DNA from: Chionoecetes opilio
Lineage: Eukaryota; Arthropoda; Malacostraca; Decapoda; Majidae
DNA: 64,000 nucleotides
Direction of reading: 5' to 3'
NCBI GenBank assembly: GCA_016584305.1
Contig: JACEEZ010006448.1
Coordinates: forward strand, 65,497-129,496
This document shows positions 40,801 to 53,400 of this stretch, in pieces (the first letter of the stretch is position 1; the number at the start of each line of letters is the position of its first letter). The position numbers were made by a program, and so were the translations under genes. Below the pieces are notes generated by a model. The model had not been told where the DNA came from. It saw only the letters and a list, made by a program, of their open reading frames with translations, and did not search any database.

Positions 40801-43800
40801 TGAGTGAGTGAGCTTGACACATATCTTGTCAGCTGATGGTTGTGTGACAGTGTTATACGACAATAACACTGTCACAATTCCTTCCTCTCTTCTCTCCTGT
40901 CTCCTCCAATACCTCCAGAAACCACAGTACCACACACGTCATGGTTAATCACTTATAAAGGAGTATTTTGTGGTAAATAGTAAGGAACGGCGGGGGTGTA
41001 AGGTAAGGTGCTACTTATTTTGAGGTGTTACCTATCTTATGTGACACCGGCTGCTCCTGTAGAGAAAAACACAAACAAATGGAAAAAAACAAAGCAAAAC
41101 TACAAGCTATACTAAGCCTATTATTATACTATACTAAGCAGGAAGGAAGGAAGACGTGTCCCGTACGTCTCTTATGGGAGGCGGTAGCAGAGTGGTTAGC
41201 GTCAAGATATATGTCAAGCTCGAGCACGACCTTGACAGACGACCTACAAAGTGATACTAAGCAGAAAAGGAAATTTAATATTTTGCGAGACAGCATTTAA
41301 CATGAAGCATAATTTTATTAGCTTTCCATTGATATATTTCGTTTTCTGATAAATGAATTACCACCATGCATAAATTAGCGTTAACTAAAAAAATAACATC
41401 ATCAATCGAATCGGCAATTAAAAAAGTGTTCCATGAATACAGTAGACTATGTTTATCAGTATAAATGATACACTGTTATCTTCGTAAATGTTTGTTCTAT
41501 AATATTATCAAAGAAAAAACTGTAAAATACACTAAAGAAATGCCATTATGCGACAGAAGAAATATGCATGAGCTTAATATTTACTTAAACTTTTCGCCAT
41601 TTAATAGTTTGCGAGAAAACATTTTACACGAAACATATCAATAGAAACGGTATTTTATTAGCTTTCCATTGATATATTTTGCTTTCTGATAAATTAATTA
41701 GCACCATACATAAATTGATATCCACGGGCTGCATGCTGTCCTGACTGCCGTGTGGCAATCAGGTACCATTCCTCCTGACTGGAAAAGGGGGCTGGTCATC
41801 CCTATCTGGAAAGGGAAAGGGGACCGTCAGGACTGCAACAATTACCGCGGTATTACACTGCTCAGCGTACCAGGCAAGGCGCTTGCCCATCTATTGCTGA
41901 CACGGATTCGCAGTCATCTGGTGAAGCATCAGAGACCTCAGCAGTCTGGGTTCACGCCTGGTAAGTCAACAACGGACCGTATCCTAGCGCTTCGTGTCCT
42001 GGTGGAACGCCGACGTGAGTTTCGACAGGGGATGCTTGCAGCCTATGTTGATCTCAAGAAGGCGTTTGACTCAGTGCATCGTGAGTCACTCTGGGATCTT
42101 CTGCGACTTCGAGGGATTCCTGCAAGGACTATTGGTTTGATAACGGGTCTGTATTCTGGGACTGAGAGTGCTGTGAAGTGTGGGGCAGGTGTATCCGGCT
42201 TCTTTCCTGTGAATACAGGAGTGAGGCAAGGGTGTGTCCTTGCCCCATCACTTTTCAACACTTGTATGGACTGGGTATTGGACAAGGTTGTAGATCAAAG
42301 TGATTGTGGAGCATCCGTTGGCAACACCAAGATCACCGATCTTGTTTTTGCCGATGATGCAGTAATTTTTGCTGAGTCGCTGGAGGTCCTGGTGATGGCT
42401 CTTGAGGCGCTGCACGAGGAGGCAAAGCCTTTGAGACTTGAGGTCTCCTGGCTCAAGACCAAGGTCCAGGTGTTTTGAGGCTTACTAGATGAAACAGTAC
42501 AGTCTGTTCATGCGTGCGGCGAGGACATTGAGATCTTGGAAAGTTTTACATACCTTGGTAGTGCAGTCCATACTGACGGCAGATCACGTCTAAGAAGTCT
42601 TACGGCGGATTGGCATAGCCCACGGTGTTATGGACTCGCTCAGCGGGAGTATTTGGCGTTGTCGGTACCTGTTCAAAGATCCGGATCTTCAAGTCTCTTG
42701 TGATCCCTGTCCTACTCCTATGTTTGTTAGACATGGACACAAAATAGTGACTTGAAGAGGCGAATCGATGCCTTTGGTAATAAGTGTCTTCGCAGAATCA
42801 TGGGGTATCGCTGGGATGATTATGTATCAAATCAGTTATTGCACCATGAGACTGAATCGAGGCCTATTACCTGCATAGTCCGTCAGCGCCAACTTTGGCT
42901 ATATGTGCATGTGGCACGCTAACCTGAAACAGATCCTCCCCATCGGGTTGTATCTGTAAGAGATAATCCGGCGTGGAGGAGGCCAAGGGGGCGCCCACAA
43001 GGCTCGTGGCTGGGGCAATTTGATGGTTCCTGTCGAGAGTTGCTTGGTATGGGAAGGGAGCCTGCATGGAGACTCGCGCATGGTGACCCCTGGGAGTGGC
43101 GTCGTAGGGTGGGCGAGGCGACGCGCCCCCTGGCGTATACCCCCCCCAATGATGATTGATTGAGTAGCAGAGTGGTTAGCGTCTCCGACTGGCGTTCACG
43201 GTGACCCGAGTTCGATCCTGAGTCAGAACCATAAATCCACTTAAAATATTTCTGCAACGCCAAGTGGCCTAAGAACACCCATATGCTACCCAATAACTCT
43301 ACCTTCGATTGCGAGTGCATCGGAGGACAAGGGGGCAGCATGTGCCTCACCCGAGTTCGATCCCCGAAGAAACCCAAAACCTTTCTGCACCGTCGAGTGG
43401 CCTAAGAACACCCACATGCCCTGCCCATCAACTCTACCTTCGATTGCGAGTGCATCGGAGGACACAGGGGTGCGGCATGAGCCTCTAATCACAGGCGTCA
43501 CTATAAGAATCCTGCCTGCGCCACCACGGGCGAGGACCATCCATCAGAGCCCTCAAGTGAACCTCCAGAGCCTAACATCTAAGCCCTGGAGGTTACTGCC
43601 TACAGGCGCTATAGGCATAAATGTAAAAAAAAGCAAAACACAATAGAATAGGCCCATTCAGTCTCATGGTGCAATTGCTGATTTGACACGTAATCATCCC
43701 AGCCATACTCCATGATTCTACGAAGACACTAATTACCAAAGGCATCGATTCACCTCTTCAAGTCGCTATTTCGTGTCCATGTCTCACAGCCATAGAGTAA

Positions 43801-46475
43801 GACAGGGATCACAAGCGACTTGAAGATCCGGATCTTTGTCCTCCTACATAGGTACCGACAATGCCAAATATTCGTGCTGAGCGAGTCCATAACACCGTGG
43901 GCTATGCCAATCCACTGTAAGACTTCTTGAAATGACCCGCCGTTATTTTGGACTGCACTACCAAGGTACTATGTAAATTTTCCAAGATCTCAATGTTCTC
44001 GCCGCACACATAAACAGACTGTACTGTTTCATCTAGTAAGCCTATAAACACCTGGACCTTAATGTTGAGCCAGGAAACCTCAAGTCCTAAAGGCTTTGCC
44101 TCCTCATGCAGTGCCTCAAGAGCAAGCACCAAAACCTCCAGTGATTCAGCAAAGATTACTGCATTATTGGCAGAAACAAGATTTGTGATCTTGGTATTGC
44201 AGAGGGATGCTCCACACTTCCCCTTCCCCTTCACACCTCCCCCTTGTCACCTCCGTGGTGCAGTGGCTAGCGTGCCTGGCTACGAATCTGCGGGCCCTGG
44301 TTCGAGTCCGGGCCAGGGCAAGTCGGTGACCAGCCTACTCAGCTGTTCTTCCTTCCTTTCGGGGCTGATAAATGGGTACCTGGGGTAACCTGGGGAAGGT
44401 AACTGTGGTAACCCGGGTGTCACACTAGCCCTGTGTCCCGGGGTAACGGGTCGTCACCCACCACAGGCTCTAAGGGCTAATGCCACGGAGATGAGCACCG
44501 AATGCCACGTGCAGCTTAGCATATGCTCCCATCTTTACCTTACCTATACACTTCACAGCACTCATTCCCATACAGGCCAGTCAGCAGACCAACAGTCCTT
44601 GCAGGAATCCTGCGAAGCCATGCGGTGTTCCCCCATGGGAAGTCACGCCTAGTAGACATCCACCACTGTTTACTTTTTTCTTATCTTTGGATACAGATAT
44701 GAACAATTTATCTGGTGTTTTTGCAGATTGGCAGTAAACAAACATAGTATGTTCTCTTTGTCTAGGATATGTTGAAAGTATAGGTACTGCCTGTCTGCTG
44801 ACGCCATAAAGAGCCGATCAGTTGGGCAAGGACTGGGTAGGAGCGAGGATGAGGAGGTAGCTGCCTATGTTGCAACCAATCACAGTGTGTTTCACGGCCG
44901 CATGATATTTTGGCCCAAAAAACTGAATATATTTTATTCATGATGCCTTTTTAAGCAAAAAGAATATGAGTACAGTGATATGTAGCCTATCTTGCATCCA
45001 AAGCTTCATAATACTCGGCATCTTGGGTGCGAGTAAACGGGGCCATTGCAGAACAATTTTGGCTCCTGACAGGAATTAATCTCGGGGCACCGAGCTCGCC
45101 ACCTGCATAAACTAACCACTTGGCCACTGCCTCCCCAAATATGCTATCCTTGGAATAATCCTTGACCAATGCTTTCTACCATTTTCACCACTTATCATGT
45201 TAGAGCGTGGGTGGGGAACATCCGGCCCGCGGGCCGTATAAGGCCCGCAAAGCCACTTGGTCAGGCCCTGCCAAGGCAACCACAGACAAGACTCGAAATT
45301 CAATATATCTAGGAGCTTTTTTTTCTTAGAAACATAAATTGTTATTAAGTACATCATACTGATTAGGTAAATTTTGAAAATAGGCATCTGTGTTCGGAAC
45401 CACTTACTGCTGCCAGCCGTTCTTTTCAAAACTTACCTCCGCATAGAGTCGACTGCGCGCAGACTGACCAACGCAAACCTGGAAAAGCAGTTGTGAGTAG
45501 CAACATCATCAATACCAGCTTCACACGTGTCACCAAAGAGAAGCAGTTCCAGCTATTGGAATAGGGGTGAGTTAAATGTTTAAACAAAAAAAGCAGGCTG
45601 ATTTGTAAGTGGATAATTTTGTATGGCCCGCGAATGATGTCATGATTATCCAAACGGCCCTTGGTAGTAAAATGGTTCCCCACCCCTGTGATGGAGGATG
45701 AATAGATATCCACAAGTCCATAAGTAACGAAATCCACATTAACACTGCTGTATGCACATAAACTTTACAGTAACATTACTTTTATCTTACTATGATTCAG
45801 GAGATGCTGTGTTACACTTATCTCATTCTTGTCATTTTCTTTATAGGTGTTGCTCACTTAATGGGTGAGCCAATCAAGGATGGCAGCCTAAACTTGGGTG
45901 ATAGTGCGAACAATTACTGCACAGGGAAGGAGGCTCAGTTTCAGGTTGGTAGAGTCTTTACATTGTTGTGTATGGTTATACATTATTAAGCATTTCATTT
46001 GAGCCCAGTTTGTTGTATATATGTATGGTACATGTCATAAATACCATTAACCCCTTGAGACCCAGAACGTCATTTCCATTGTAATTTGGGTACCATTAGA
46101 CAATTTTTAGTGACTATAAGCAATATTTTATAGATATGACCTATTTAGTACCCTAGTCCACTAACTAATTTGGTATTTTAAGTTACCTTTCGTAATTTTA
46201 TAGCTAACAACAGACGATTTTACATAGCAAAGGAAAGATTTGGGCGTGAAGTGGTTAAGCTAGCAATGTTCAGTGTTCTCTCAATTTGAAACATTTGGAT
46301 TTGGACTCTGATTTGGCAACAGGGTTGGATTGTGTCCATAGTTCTAATTTGGGGTTTACCAAAACACACCAAACTCACATTTGGTGTGCGTAATGTAAAT
46401 ATCACATAATTTGCAGAAAATTTTCCAGTTCTAAACGCTGATAATGGGTGGGGTTACATTTAGTGAATGTGTAGG

Positions 46476-46514
<39 letters not shown>

Positions 46515-47958
46515 GGTGCATACGCCGGGGGGCGTGTCGCCTCGCCCACCCTACGACGCCACTCCCGGGGGTCACCACGCACGAGTCCCCATGCAGGCTC
46601 CCTTCCCATACCAAGCAACTCGACAGGAAGCATCAACTTGCCCCAGCCATGAGCCTTGTGGTTGCCCCCTTGGCCTCCTCCACGCCGGATTGTCTCTTAC
46701 AGATACGACCCGATGGGAAGGATCGGTTTCAGGGTAGCGTGCCACATGCCCATGCCCATATAGCCGGAGTTGGCGCTGACAGACTATGCAGGTAATAGGC
46801 CTCGATTCAGTCTCACGGTGCAATCGCTGATTTGACACGTAATCATCCCAGTAATACCCCATGATTCTGCGAAGACACTTATTACCAAAGGCATCAATTC
46901 GCCTCTTCAAGTCGCTATTTTGTGTCCATGTCTCACAGCCATAGAGTAAGACAGGGATCACAAACGACTTGAAGATCTTTGTCTTCCCGTACAGGTAACG
47001 ACAACGCCAAATACTCGTGCTGAGCGAGTCCATAACACCATGGGCTATGCCATTCCGCCGTAAGACTTCTTGACATGACCCGCCGTCATTATGGACTGCG
47101 CTACCAAGGTATGTAAAACTTTCCAAGATCTCAATGTCCTTGCCACACACATAAACAGATGTACTGTTTCATCTAGTAAGCCTCCAAACACCTGGACCTT
47201 GGTCTTGAGCCAGGAGACCTCAAGTCTCAAAGGCTCTGCCTCCTCGTGCAGTGCCTCGAGAGCCATCACCAGGACCTCCAGCGACTCGGCAAAGATTACT
47301 GCATCATCGGCAAAAACAAGATCGGTGATCTCGGTGTTGCCGAGGGATGCTCCACAATCACTTTGATCTACAACCTTGCCCAATAGCCAGTCCATACAAG
47401 TGTTGAAAAGTGATGGGGCAAGGATCACACAATAACAAAAATTTCAATTTATGTGAACATTATTTAAAGAGTGTACAATCAACCCTTAACATTTGCACTT
47501 TTGTTTTGTTAGAATTTTTATAGTGACGCCTGTGATCAGAGGCTCATGCCATTCCCCTGTGTCCTCCGATGCACTCGCAATCGTAGGTAGAGTTAATGGC
47601 CAGCATGTGGGTGTTTTTAGGCCATTCGACGGTGCAGAAAGATTTAAAGTGGATTTTTTGGTTCTCATCGACGATCGAACTCGGGTTACTGAGAACACCA
47701 CTCAGAGATGCTAACCACTCTGCTACCGCCTCACCAATTACCGTTGGAGGACAGTAGATGTGAATGTTGTTAGTTTAACAGTGATATTATCATGCCTTTC
47801 GTTTGCAGGTTCCTCTCAAGGGGGCGAAACAAGCAGGAACTTTGTACCTTTGGGCATCAAGACCCGAGTACACCCAGGCTTGGAGTGTAGACCGTCTCGA
47901 GCTGGGTGTTGATGACCAGCCTGGAAAACGTATTCTTTTGAGGGAACAACGCATGTAG
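37735..47958 (+). CDS. COA1: COA1-like mitochondrial respiratory-complex assembly factor
   Basis: Small inner-membrane protein of the COA1/TIM21 family. The family helps assemble cytochrome c oxidase and, in animals, complex I (established knowledge). Exons 37735-37894 (acceptor at 37725), 45847-45944 and 47809-47958 give 135 residues; human COA1 is of similar size. Order: short basic N-terminus, a membrane segment SAAIGGFIVIGGAHYF (about residues 11-30), helix YYRESLRILREN, then the COA1 core MGEPIKDGSLNLGD, a PLKGAKQAGTLYLWASRP strand pair (fits the PVSG-K--G-LYV pattern), and WSVDRLELGV. Splice phases agree (1, then 0). Start: ATG at 37735 follows an acceptor by 9 bases; the upstream exon is presumably 5' UTR. 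Intron 1 holds about 8 kb of nested transposons. TIM21 is the alternative. Confidence 0.72.
38013..39296 (-). mobile_element. Tigger-like TIR element, 1284 bp
   Basis: Left CACTAGGGTCCCAATAAAAC, right GTTTTATGCGGGACCCTAGTG, flanked by TA (38011-38012, 39297-39298). The - strand at 38290-38670 is open in pieces: a Pro/Ser-rich repeat (QPGPSNEPQPGPSNEP) and an acidic end FMMDVAEMQDQ to ALSSSDE, like a transposase C-terminus. No DDE core is left. Confidence 0.7.
39303..40307 (+). mobile_element. pogo-like element A, interrupted by a reversed copy
   Basis: Left terminus CAGGGAGGTCCCGTTATACG at 39303 runs to 39374, resumes at 40158 (TATTTTCAATATACGAG) and continues through about three 24-bp VNTR units to 40307, where a third element begins. 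The order matches 25070-25500. Confidence 0.8.
39375..40157 (-). mobile_element. pogo-like element B nested in A, 783 bp
   Basis: Starts CAGGGAGGTCCCGAAGATAC and ends CGTATAACGGGACTTCCCTG with TA on each side (39373-39374; 40158-40159). Same family as A, opposite orientation, internally deleted, with poly-A at 39498-39522. The interior 39750-39990 holds two ~130-bp direct repeats (GGTCCCAATGATGGGGCCGC / GGTCCCAAGGTTGGGGCCGC). Confidence 0.82.
40310..41271. mobile_element. TA-target element, second copy, right end missing
   Basis: CACTACCCTCCCGAGTTTCG at 40310 after TA, inserted in pogo-like element A. Colinear with 32453-33370, including SINE-1 pieces at 40495-40560 and 41179-41205. Similarity stops at about 41271. 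Confidence 0.75.
41272..41721. repeat. Unclassified AT-rich dispersed repeat with internal duplication
   Basis: TTAGCTTTCCATTGATATAT and TTTTCTGATAAATGAATTA occur twice here (41320, 41660), and the whole block recurs at 55445-55765. No coding capacity. Confidence 0.65.
41722..43152 (+). mobile_element. RTE-like LINE, longest copy (RT to 3' end)
   Basis: 41750-42478 is open for 242 residues: DWKRGLVIPIWKGKGDRQDC, NYRGITLL, QSGFTPGKSTTDRILAL, AYVDLKKAFDSVHRESLW, TGVRQGCVLAPSLFN and the catalytic FADDAVIFAES. The ORF then breaks, and the C-terminus ([22 protein letters not shown]) continues with frame changes to a short tail near 43140. 5'-truncated, in COA1 intron 1, sense. Confidence 0.88.
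43165..43640 (+). mobile_element. SINE-1, two partial copies in tandem
   Basis: Head AGCAGAGTGGTTAGCGTCTC with GAGTTCGATCC at 43166-43220, body to about 43345. Then a second copy starting at CCCGAGTTCGATCCCCG (43352) continues to GGCGCTATAGGCATAAATG near 43622. Confidence 0.75.
43655..44215 (-). mobile_element. RTE-like LINE fragment, antisense
   Basis: - strand shows NTKITNLVSANNAVIFAESL (the FADD motif is replaced by SANN) and downstream RTE motifs in shifting frames. A more decayed copy than 41722. Confidence 0.78.
44249..44545 (+). mobile_element. tRNA-derived SINE (SINE-2) with intact promoter boxes
   Basis: Head CTCCGTGGTGCAGTGGCTAG (A box), then GGTTCGAGTCCGGGCCAGGG (B box exactly GGTTCGAGTCC). 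About 220 bp of tRNA-unrelated body (GGGTACCTGGGGTAACC; CCACGTGCAGCTTAGCATAT) follows, to a CTTTACCTTACC end. Single copy in the window, low divergence in the boxes. Confidence 0.75.
45060..45145 (-). mobile_element. Degraded tRNA-like SINE head
   Basis: Reverse complement reads GGGGAGGCAGTGGCCAAGTG then GTTAG, an A-box-like start with a decayed B box. A similar fragment lies near 51625-51680 (-). Confidence 0.45.
45205..45692. mobile_element. Non-autonomous hAT element (Tip100/Zaphod-like)
   Basis: Left GTGGGTGGGGAACATCCGGC with GGCCCGCGGGCC, right GGTTCCCCACCCCTG. CAGGGGTGGGGAAC termini followed by CGGCCCGCGGGCC are typical of this hAT group. Only decayed transposase remains on the - strand. 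Confidence 0.65.
45847..45944 (+). CDS. COA1: COA1-like exon 2
   Basis: Acceptor TTTATAG, donor GTTGGT; 98 bp. Encodes VAHLMGEPIKDGSLNLGD and GKEAQFQ. Confidence 0.75.
46048..46260 (+). mobile_element. piggyBac-like MITE, copy 4
   Basis: TTAACCCCTTGAGACCCAGA left, GATTTGGGCGTGAAGTGGTT right, TTAA both sides. In COA1 intron 2. Confidence 0.85.
46476..47428 (-). mobile_element. RTE-like LINE, antisense, with (ATTG)n tail
   Basis: - strand: [73 protein letters not shown]. The 3' end reaches 46505, then (TCAA)n at 46476-46504, the tetranucleotide tail. 5'-truncated at 47428. Confidence 0.87.
47515..47740 (-). mobile_element. SINE-1 copy, antisense
   Basis: Body and head in reverse: TAGTGACGCCTGTGATCAGA to CTAACCACTCTGCTACCGCC. 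It ends 70 bp upstream of the last COA1-like exon. Confidence 0.8.
47809..47958 (+). CDS. COA1: COA1-like terminal exon
   Basis: Acceptor GTTTGCAG; 150 bp, phase 0. Encodes VPLKGAKQAGTLYLWASRPE, WSVDRLELGVDDQPGKRI and ends LREQRM, stop TAG. An ATTAAA at 48192 may be the polyadenylation signal. Confidence 0.75.
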   Translation, partial: VPLKGAKQAGTLYLWASRPEYTQAWSVDRLELGVDDQPGKRILLREQRM

Positions 47959-50174
47959 TTGCAGAGTAAGAGAAAGGTAAGCAGAGGAGACATATTTTAA
48001 TTGAACTGCTGGATGTGAGATATGAATCAGGAGGAGGAAGGGAGACTTGAGATGTGAACTGGAAGATGGATTTTTTCAAAGCGAGGCTGTATGTAGTAAA
48101 GAAAGGTGGTGGAAATTGTTTGCACTACAGTAACACCTCTGTTGTGCTAAGAGCTATTAGTAACTGCTGTACTAAAGTCCTACTTATGACAATTAAACTA
48201 TTAGTTCATAAAACAAAAGTAAGGCTGCAAATTATACAAGAATGTATACAAGGAGCATTGCTGTTACTAGGGTATGCAGATTTTATTTAAGGGATATTTT
48301 TGCACGGTACTGTAGTCCAACGTAGTTGTAAAGGTTTCGTGTGGTGACGTCATAAGACAGTTTCGGTACGCAGGGTCGGAGTTGATGTGTGGAAGGAGGA
48401 ATAAGACGGTTTGTCTGTTGCCGGTAAGAGGGAAGTAGTAGCGGTTGTTGTGTCAGTCGGGCTCAGTTGGTGGAACAGTACAAGTGTGATACGCTCGTTT
48501 TCTTACTGCTCTCTCTCTAATAAGGTTAATTAATAGCAAAGGGTTTTATATGGGGGCTCATTAGAGTGAGAGAATGGTTTGAGTTAAGCATGTTTGAGAT
48601 AATTACTATTCATCTTACAGGGGAGTCTCGAGTATTTTCCTGGCATTACAAATGGAACCCCTAGTTTTACCTCCCCCTTTTGCTTCTTTTGACAGGTATA
48701 TGTGTAGGAGAACGCCGAACCAAAAGTTTCACAGATAGCCTTCGCTGGGTGATTCCCAACTCAAGATCAAATTTAACCCAAACGTTTGTTTATATAATGT
48801 CGAGCGTGTTTGCTCTGTGAGAGTGAGAGGGGGCCTTGTTTGTATGCAACTCTCATGGTTTTTTCCTGAGTTTGGCTTGATTATGTCATCCGTATCGTGT
48901 CGGTTATTTCGTGAAGTGTGAGAGAAACGCTGTGTGTGAGCAGAATGGAGCTGTGGTGTTTACTGATCCAAGTGCTATCCCAAAACCCCGACATAGACTC
49001 CCTCTGGTACAGCATAATTCTGCCAGAGGGCTGTGACAATCATTCAAGACAAACAAGCATATAACAACCCTATACGCTAACAACCATACAATCTGTTGCT
49101 GCTAATGGGGCCAAAGTTGGTGGTTCATGTACTTTGTGTGTGTGTGTGTGTGTGAGTGTGTAGAGATAAAGAGTTTGATGCACCACATCCAGTAGCTGCC
49201 TGCTTTCCAGTGGAGTTCTCTCACCCCTGTCGACCTGTGACTCCAGCCCCACCGTCATTTTTTGTCATGGTATCATCTACTAAAGCAAACCCCACGTCTA
49301 AACTTACCTAACCTAATCTGATATTAAATAACTTAACTGTTTCTGGGTGCTATAACAGTACATTTTCAGCTGTATGTCTATCACCATTATTATTCAATTG
49401 CGCCGTGGTAAATGGGGATTCAAAGTACGCAGGATAAAAAATCTGCACAATGATGTAAATTTAATTTGTGTTTTTTAGTGCCCAATACTGAAGTTATACC
49501 GCTTTGGGTCCAAATTACCTTATTAAATGCACATGGTTGTGCAGATTTGAGTTTCACGCCAATTACAACGGTCCGAATTAGACACAAAACCTGGTGCACC
49601 ACTGTAGTTATAAAGTTTCTTGAATTAGCAATGGCATAGCTGCCATGGAACATCTACAATGGCACCAATTTTAAATCACCTGTGATGGCACTTTCCATAA
49701 TAATTATATCAATTCTCTATTGCATTATTATTTTATGTTTATAACCCAAAACCTGACTAAACTACGTTACATGTGATGGCCAGAAACATTTGAGGCCACA
49801 ATGTTTGAACTAGAAAGTTCCCACGGCAACTGAAATAGTTTTCACAAAATGTACAGTATAAATTTAAGGTGGAAAAAGCTTGTTAAAATTCAAGAAATAT
49901 ATACATGATATTAATTAAAATGAGACATAATCTTCATTATGTGATTGTTAGGCGGCCAATTATCGAGTGGTATGAATAACCAATAAAAAGGAATAGGATC
50001 TCGGAAATCCCCTAATAAATATTTCTAAACCTTGAATCTTTGTCAACAAAATAAATAAAGTGCAATAACGGTACTTTATCTGCATAATCAGAATAAGAAT
50101 TTGTTATTTCATAGAGTTGTTGAAGTTACATAGTTTGATCATTATTTGTATGTAATTTTGTCTTTTGTTTCCAG
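47959..50174. other. COA1-SNRNP25 interval, no gene recognised
   Basis: About 2.2 kb with a short (GT)n at 49136-49153 and no recognised coding exon. The 5' UTR exon of SNRNP25 should lie here or further upstream, as its first coding exon starts with an acceptor. Confidence 0.45.
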
Positions 50175-50432
50175 GAGATGGAGAATTCTGAGCATGATAG
50201 CCATATTGACTCCAAAGGTACACGCTCTGGTCAATGTCAGCCTTTATTTAGCTGCAGTTCCATCCCTCTGATGAACCCAGATAGGAAGGAAAGTGAGATA
50301 AAGGATGAAGAAGATGAGGATAAAATACTCTCTCATGCTGAGCTCAAGAGGTTTTTCCAAGAGGCTATGAGTCACCTGCTGGAGTCTGATCCACTCCTGT
50401 CTGATCTCCATCCACAAGTCACTCTTGAAGAG
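50175..50432 (+). CDS. SNRNP25: SNRNP25 first coding exon
   Basis: Acceptor TTTCCAG at 50174, ATG at 50178, donor GTGAGA. Encodes the acidic extension and SDPLLSDLHPQVTLEE. Confidence 0.9.
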
Positions 50433-53400
50433 GTGAGAGTAAGCACATTTTAGGATGGAATGATGCCTTTTTCCTCCACCACTACCGTCACCACTGCTGT
50501 CGCCAATTATCTCCACCTCCTCTATCTCCTTTTCCTTTTTTGTTCTAGTGCAATGAGGCATTCCTAGGACCAGATTGTAACAATTTACTTCTCTTGCTCT
50601 CCCCCAACTTACTAGCCTTTTTTTCTACAATGGCCCTTCTCTCCTTTTTTCCTTCTGCATGCTATTACAAACAATGCAAACATATGCCATGATCACATTG
50701 TCCTTATCTCATTAGCTAATTAATTGGATTATTTTTAAATAATGTCTTGAATAGGTATATATCACATTTATCGATACAGGGGATATATATGGTGGAGGAT
50801 ATTATAACACTTGCAACAGGGTAGTTGTTCACGGTGGACCCTCCAATTGGGCAGCTTCTCACCACTGGATTACGAGCAGTGGATGCCGATCCTCTTATTG
50901 ACGAAACTGCATCCTCTCTTGGCGAAGTCAGAGAGGCTGTAGCTAAGTTGAGGGGTGGAAAGGCAGCTGGTGTTTGTAATATCAGTGCGGAGCTCCTCAA
51001 AGTTGGGGGTGAGGCCATGATCTGCAGGTTGCATGTGGCCTGACTGCCGTGGGGCAATCAAGTACCATTCCTCCTGACTGGAAAAGGGGGCTGGTTGTCC
51101 CTATCTTGAAAGGGAAAGGGGAACGTCAGGACTGCAACAATTACCGCGGTATTACACTGCTCATCGTGTGTGGCAAAGTGCTTGCGCCTCTATTGCTGAT
51201 ATGTATCCGCAGTCATCTGCTGAAGCATCAGAGACCTCAGCAGTCTGGGTTCACGCCTGGTAAGTCAACAACGGACCGTATCCTAGCGCTTTGTGTCCTG
51301 GTGGAACGCCGACGTGAGTTTCGACAGGGGTTGCATGCAGCCTATGTTGATCTCAAGACGGGGTTTGACTCAGTGCATCGTGAGTCACTGGGATCTTCTG
51401 CGACTTCGCGGGATTCCTGCAAGGACCCGAAGATGCTGAGGAGTGGTAATACTAGTTTGGGTTCAAGGCGTGATTTAGTTCCCACTTTTTTTTTTTGATA
51501 GGAAGTAATTTTTGGCAATTCTGAGAGCAGATATGGAAGCAGCTTATATCACACCCTTTTGGTCTGTATATTTTTTAGGAAGGTAAGGAAAGTAAAAGAA
51601 AAAATGTCGAGAAAATAACGTCCGCCTCTTGCATGTGACTCGGCGCTCTGACCACCGAACTGCTAGTACTGCCTCCTTCCGTGGCATTTAGGAGGTTATA
51701 AGGTTACGTTAGGCTTAACCTACATCAACTTTGGTTGATGTCACAGAATTACCTAAGACTCCCAGGCACTAAGTGGGGCCTGGCCATGGCATAAGGCCTG
51801 CATATTATGGTTGAGAGATATTCCTTACTCCCCTTGACCACTGTGTGGCGTGAATATTGTTTACAGAGGCGAGGAGCTTCTCTACATATCTATCCTATAT
51901 TTGCTTCTTACTTTATATATTACCATCTCAAAGAAATACACACACAAAAAGAAACTAAAATGCTCTTCCCCTCCAGCTGTTGCCAAAACTTCTTAGGTGC
52001 AAGCCTAGCCAATCACCAGCCATCATCGAAGTATTTCAAGCCACTGAATATATATCAACCTAAACATGATTTCGCATGTACATTTCAACTCAGTAATACT
52101 TTCATCAAAAAGGCCCTCACAGCAGTACATGCAGCCTTTGGACATGGGGAAATATTGGCGAGCAGCCATCCACCATCGCTTCTTTATCGTATATTTTTTG
52201 GGAATTGAGATGAATATCTTCCCTGGTGTTGACCTGCCAGTATTAATGCACATTGGCACCTAGCACCAATGATTTTTATTCGCCCTTTCCTTTGGCATGG
52301 CTTTGCTGGTGTCATTATAGGTAAACACACTGACACACTGGGCAGCCTCCGCTGCCTCCCGCATGTGTCCAGGTGATGTCGTCACGACTAATGATGGAGC
52401 TTTTTGCAGTCACGTCACATTTGGGCAACTTTAAACCTTATTTATATATATTTCTTGCCTTTTTTCTTTTAATTCAACATGTTAAGAGCTATTTACAATA
52501 GTTTAGGAATCTATTATTGGCCATTCTTTTACAAAAAAAAATTGTTAGGCAACTTGTCTGTTCATAAAAAAAATGTAATATCAGATTGAGTCCCTCCATC
52601 ACTGCTGATACAAATGTTGTGCATTAATTAAACATTACAGCAATACAGCAATACATACATAGCTTAGTATATGAATTTGACATTTACTTTACCCTTTGTT
52701 CTGCAGGTGACAGCACTGAATGAACTGGAACATGGCCGTGCCATGAAGGTATACGTGGAGAGGACTGATGGTGGGCTGTGGGGTGTAGTAGTGCCCCGAG
52801 AGTCTACTCTGCGTGACTTAAAACTGGCCCTCAGGAAGCATGTTGCTCTTGCATTGGTGTGTGATGTTACCTAATTTATCTTATTTAATTGTATTTTTAC
52901 AGGATTAAGCTAGTTGTGTCCTGTCATTTATTAATTTTCATCATCTTTATCCTTGAAACTATTAATGGTGTTGCCACACATGACCTTCCGTCAACCCATT
53001 CCTATCTATTGGTGTGCCTGGAAAATTTTATTTTCTCACATCTTTCTTTATTCTTTTCTTCGATAGTTTCTTGCTGAGCTCTCTTAAAGATCACTGTCTA
53101 AGTGTACTATGTAGTAGATACTGTTAATTTTCTTTTCCTTCAGTGCATTTCTATGTTACCTCTCTTTTTTTCTTCTTGTGTTTGTGATTTCAATTTATCA
53201 AGTCTTTACTCACACAGCCACCGCAATTACAGTTGAGACCTTCTCATAAGATTACCGTGTACATGCGGTCTCATCTATATCTGCGTTTCCCGGCCTATAC
53301 GTTTAGTTATTGTAGCTAGTGACAAGCTGGCAACTAGACTAGAGCCTCAGGAGTCACCCAGGGCAGTTTTCTGCCTTCAGTGCCCGATTAGCTACCGACG

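Noticed and set aside
44249..44325. Possible functional tRNA gene
   Set aside because: tRNA-like head with good A and B boxes, but it is followed by a SINE body and the head does not fold as a complete cloverleaf by eye.
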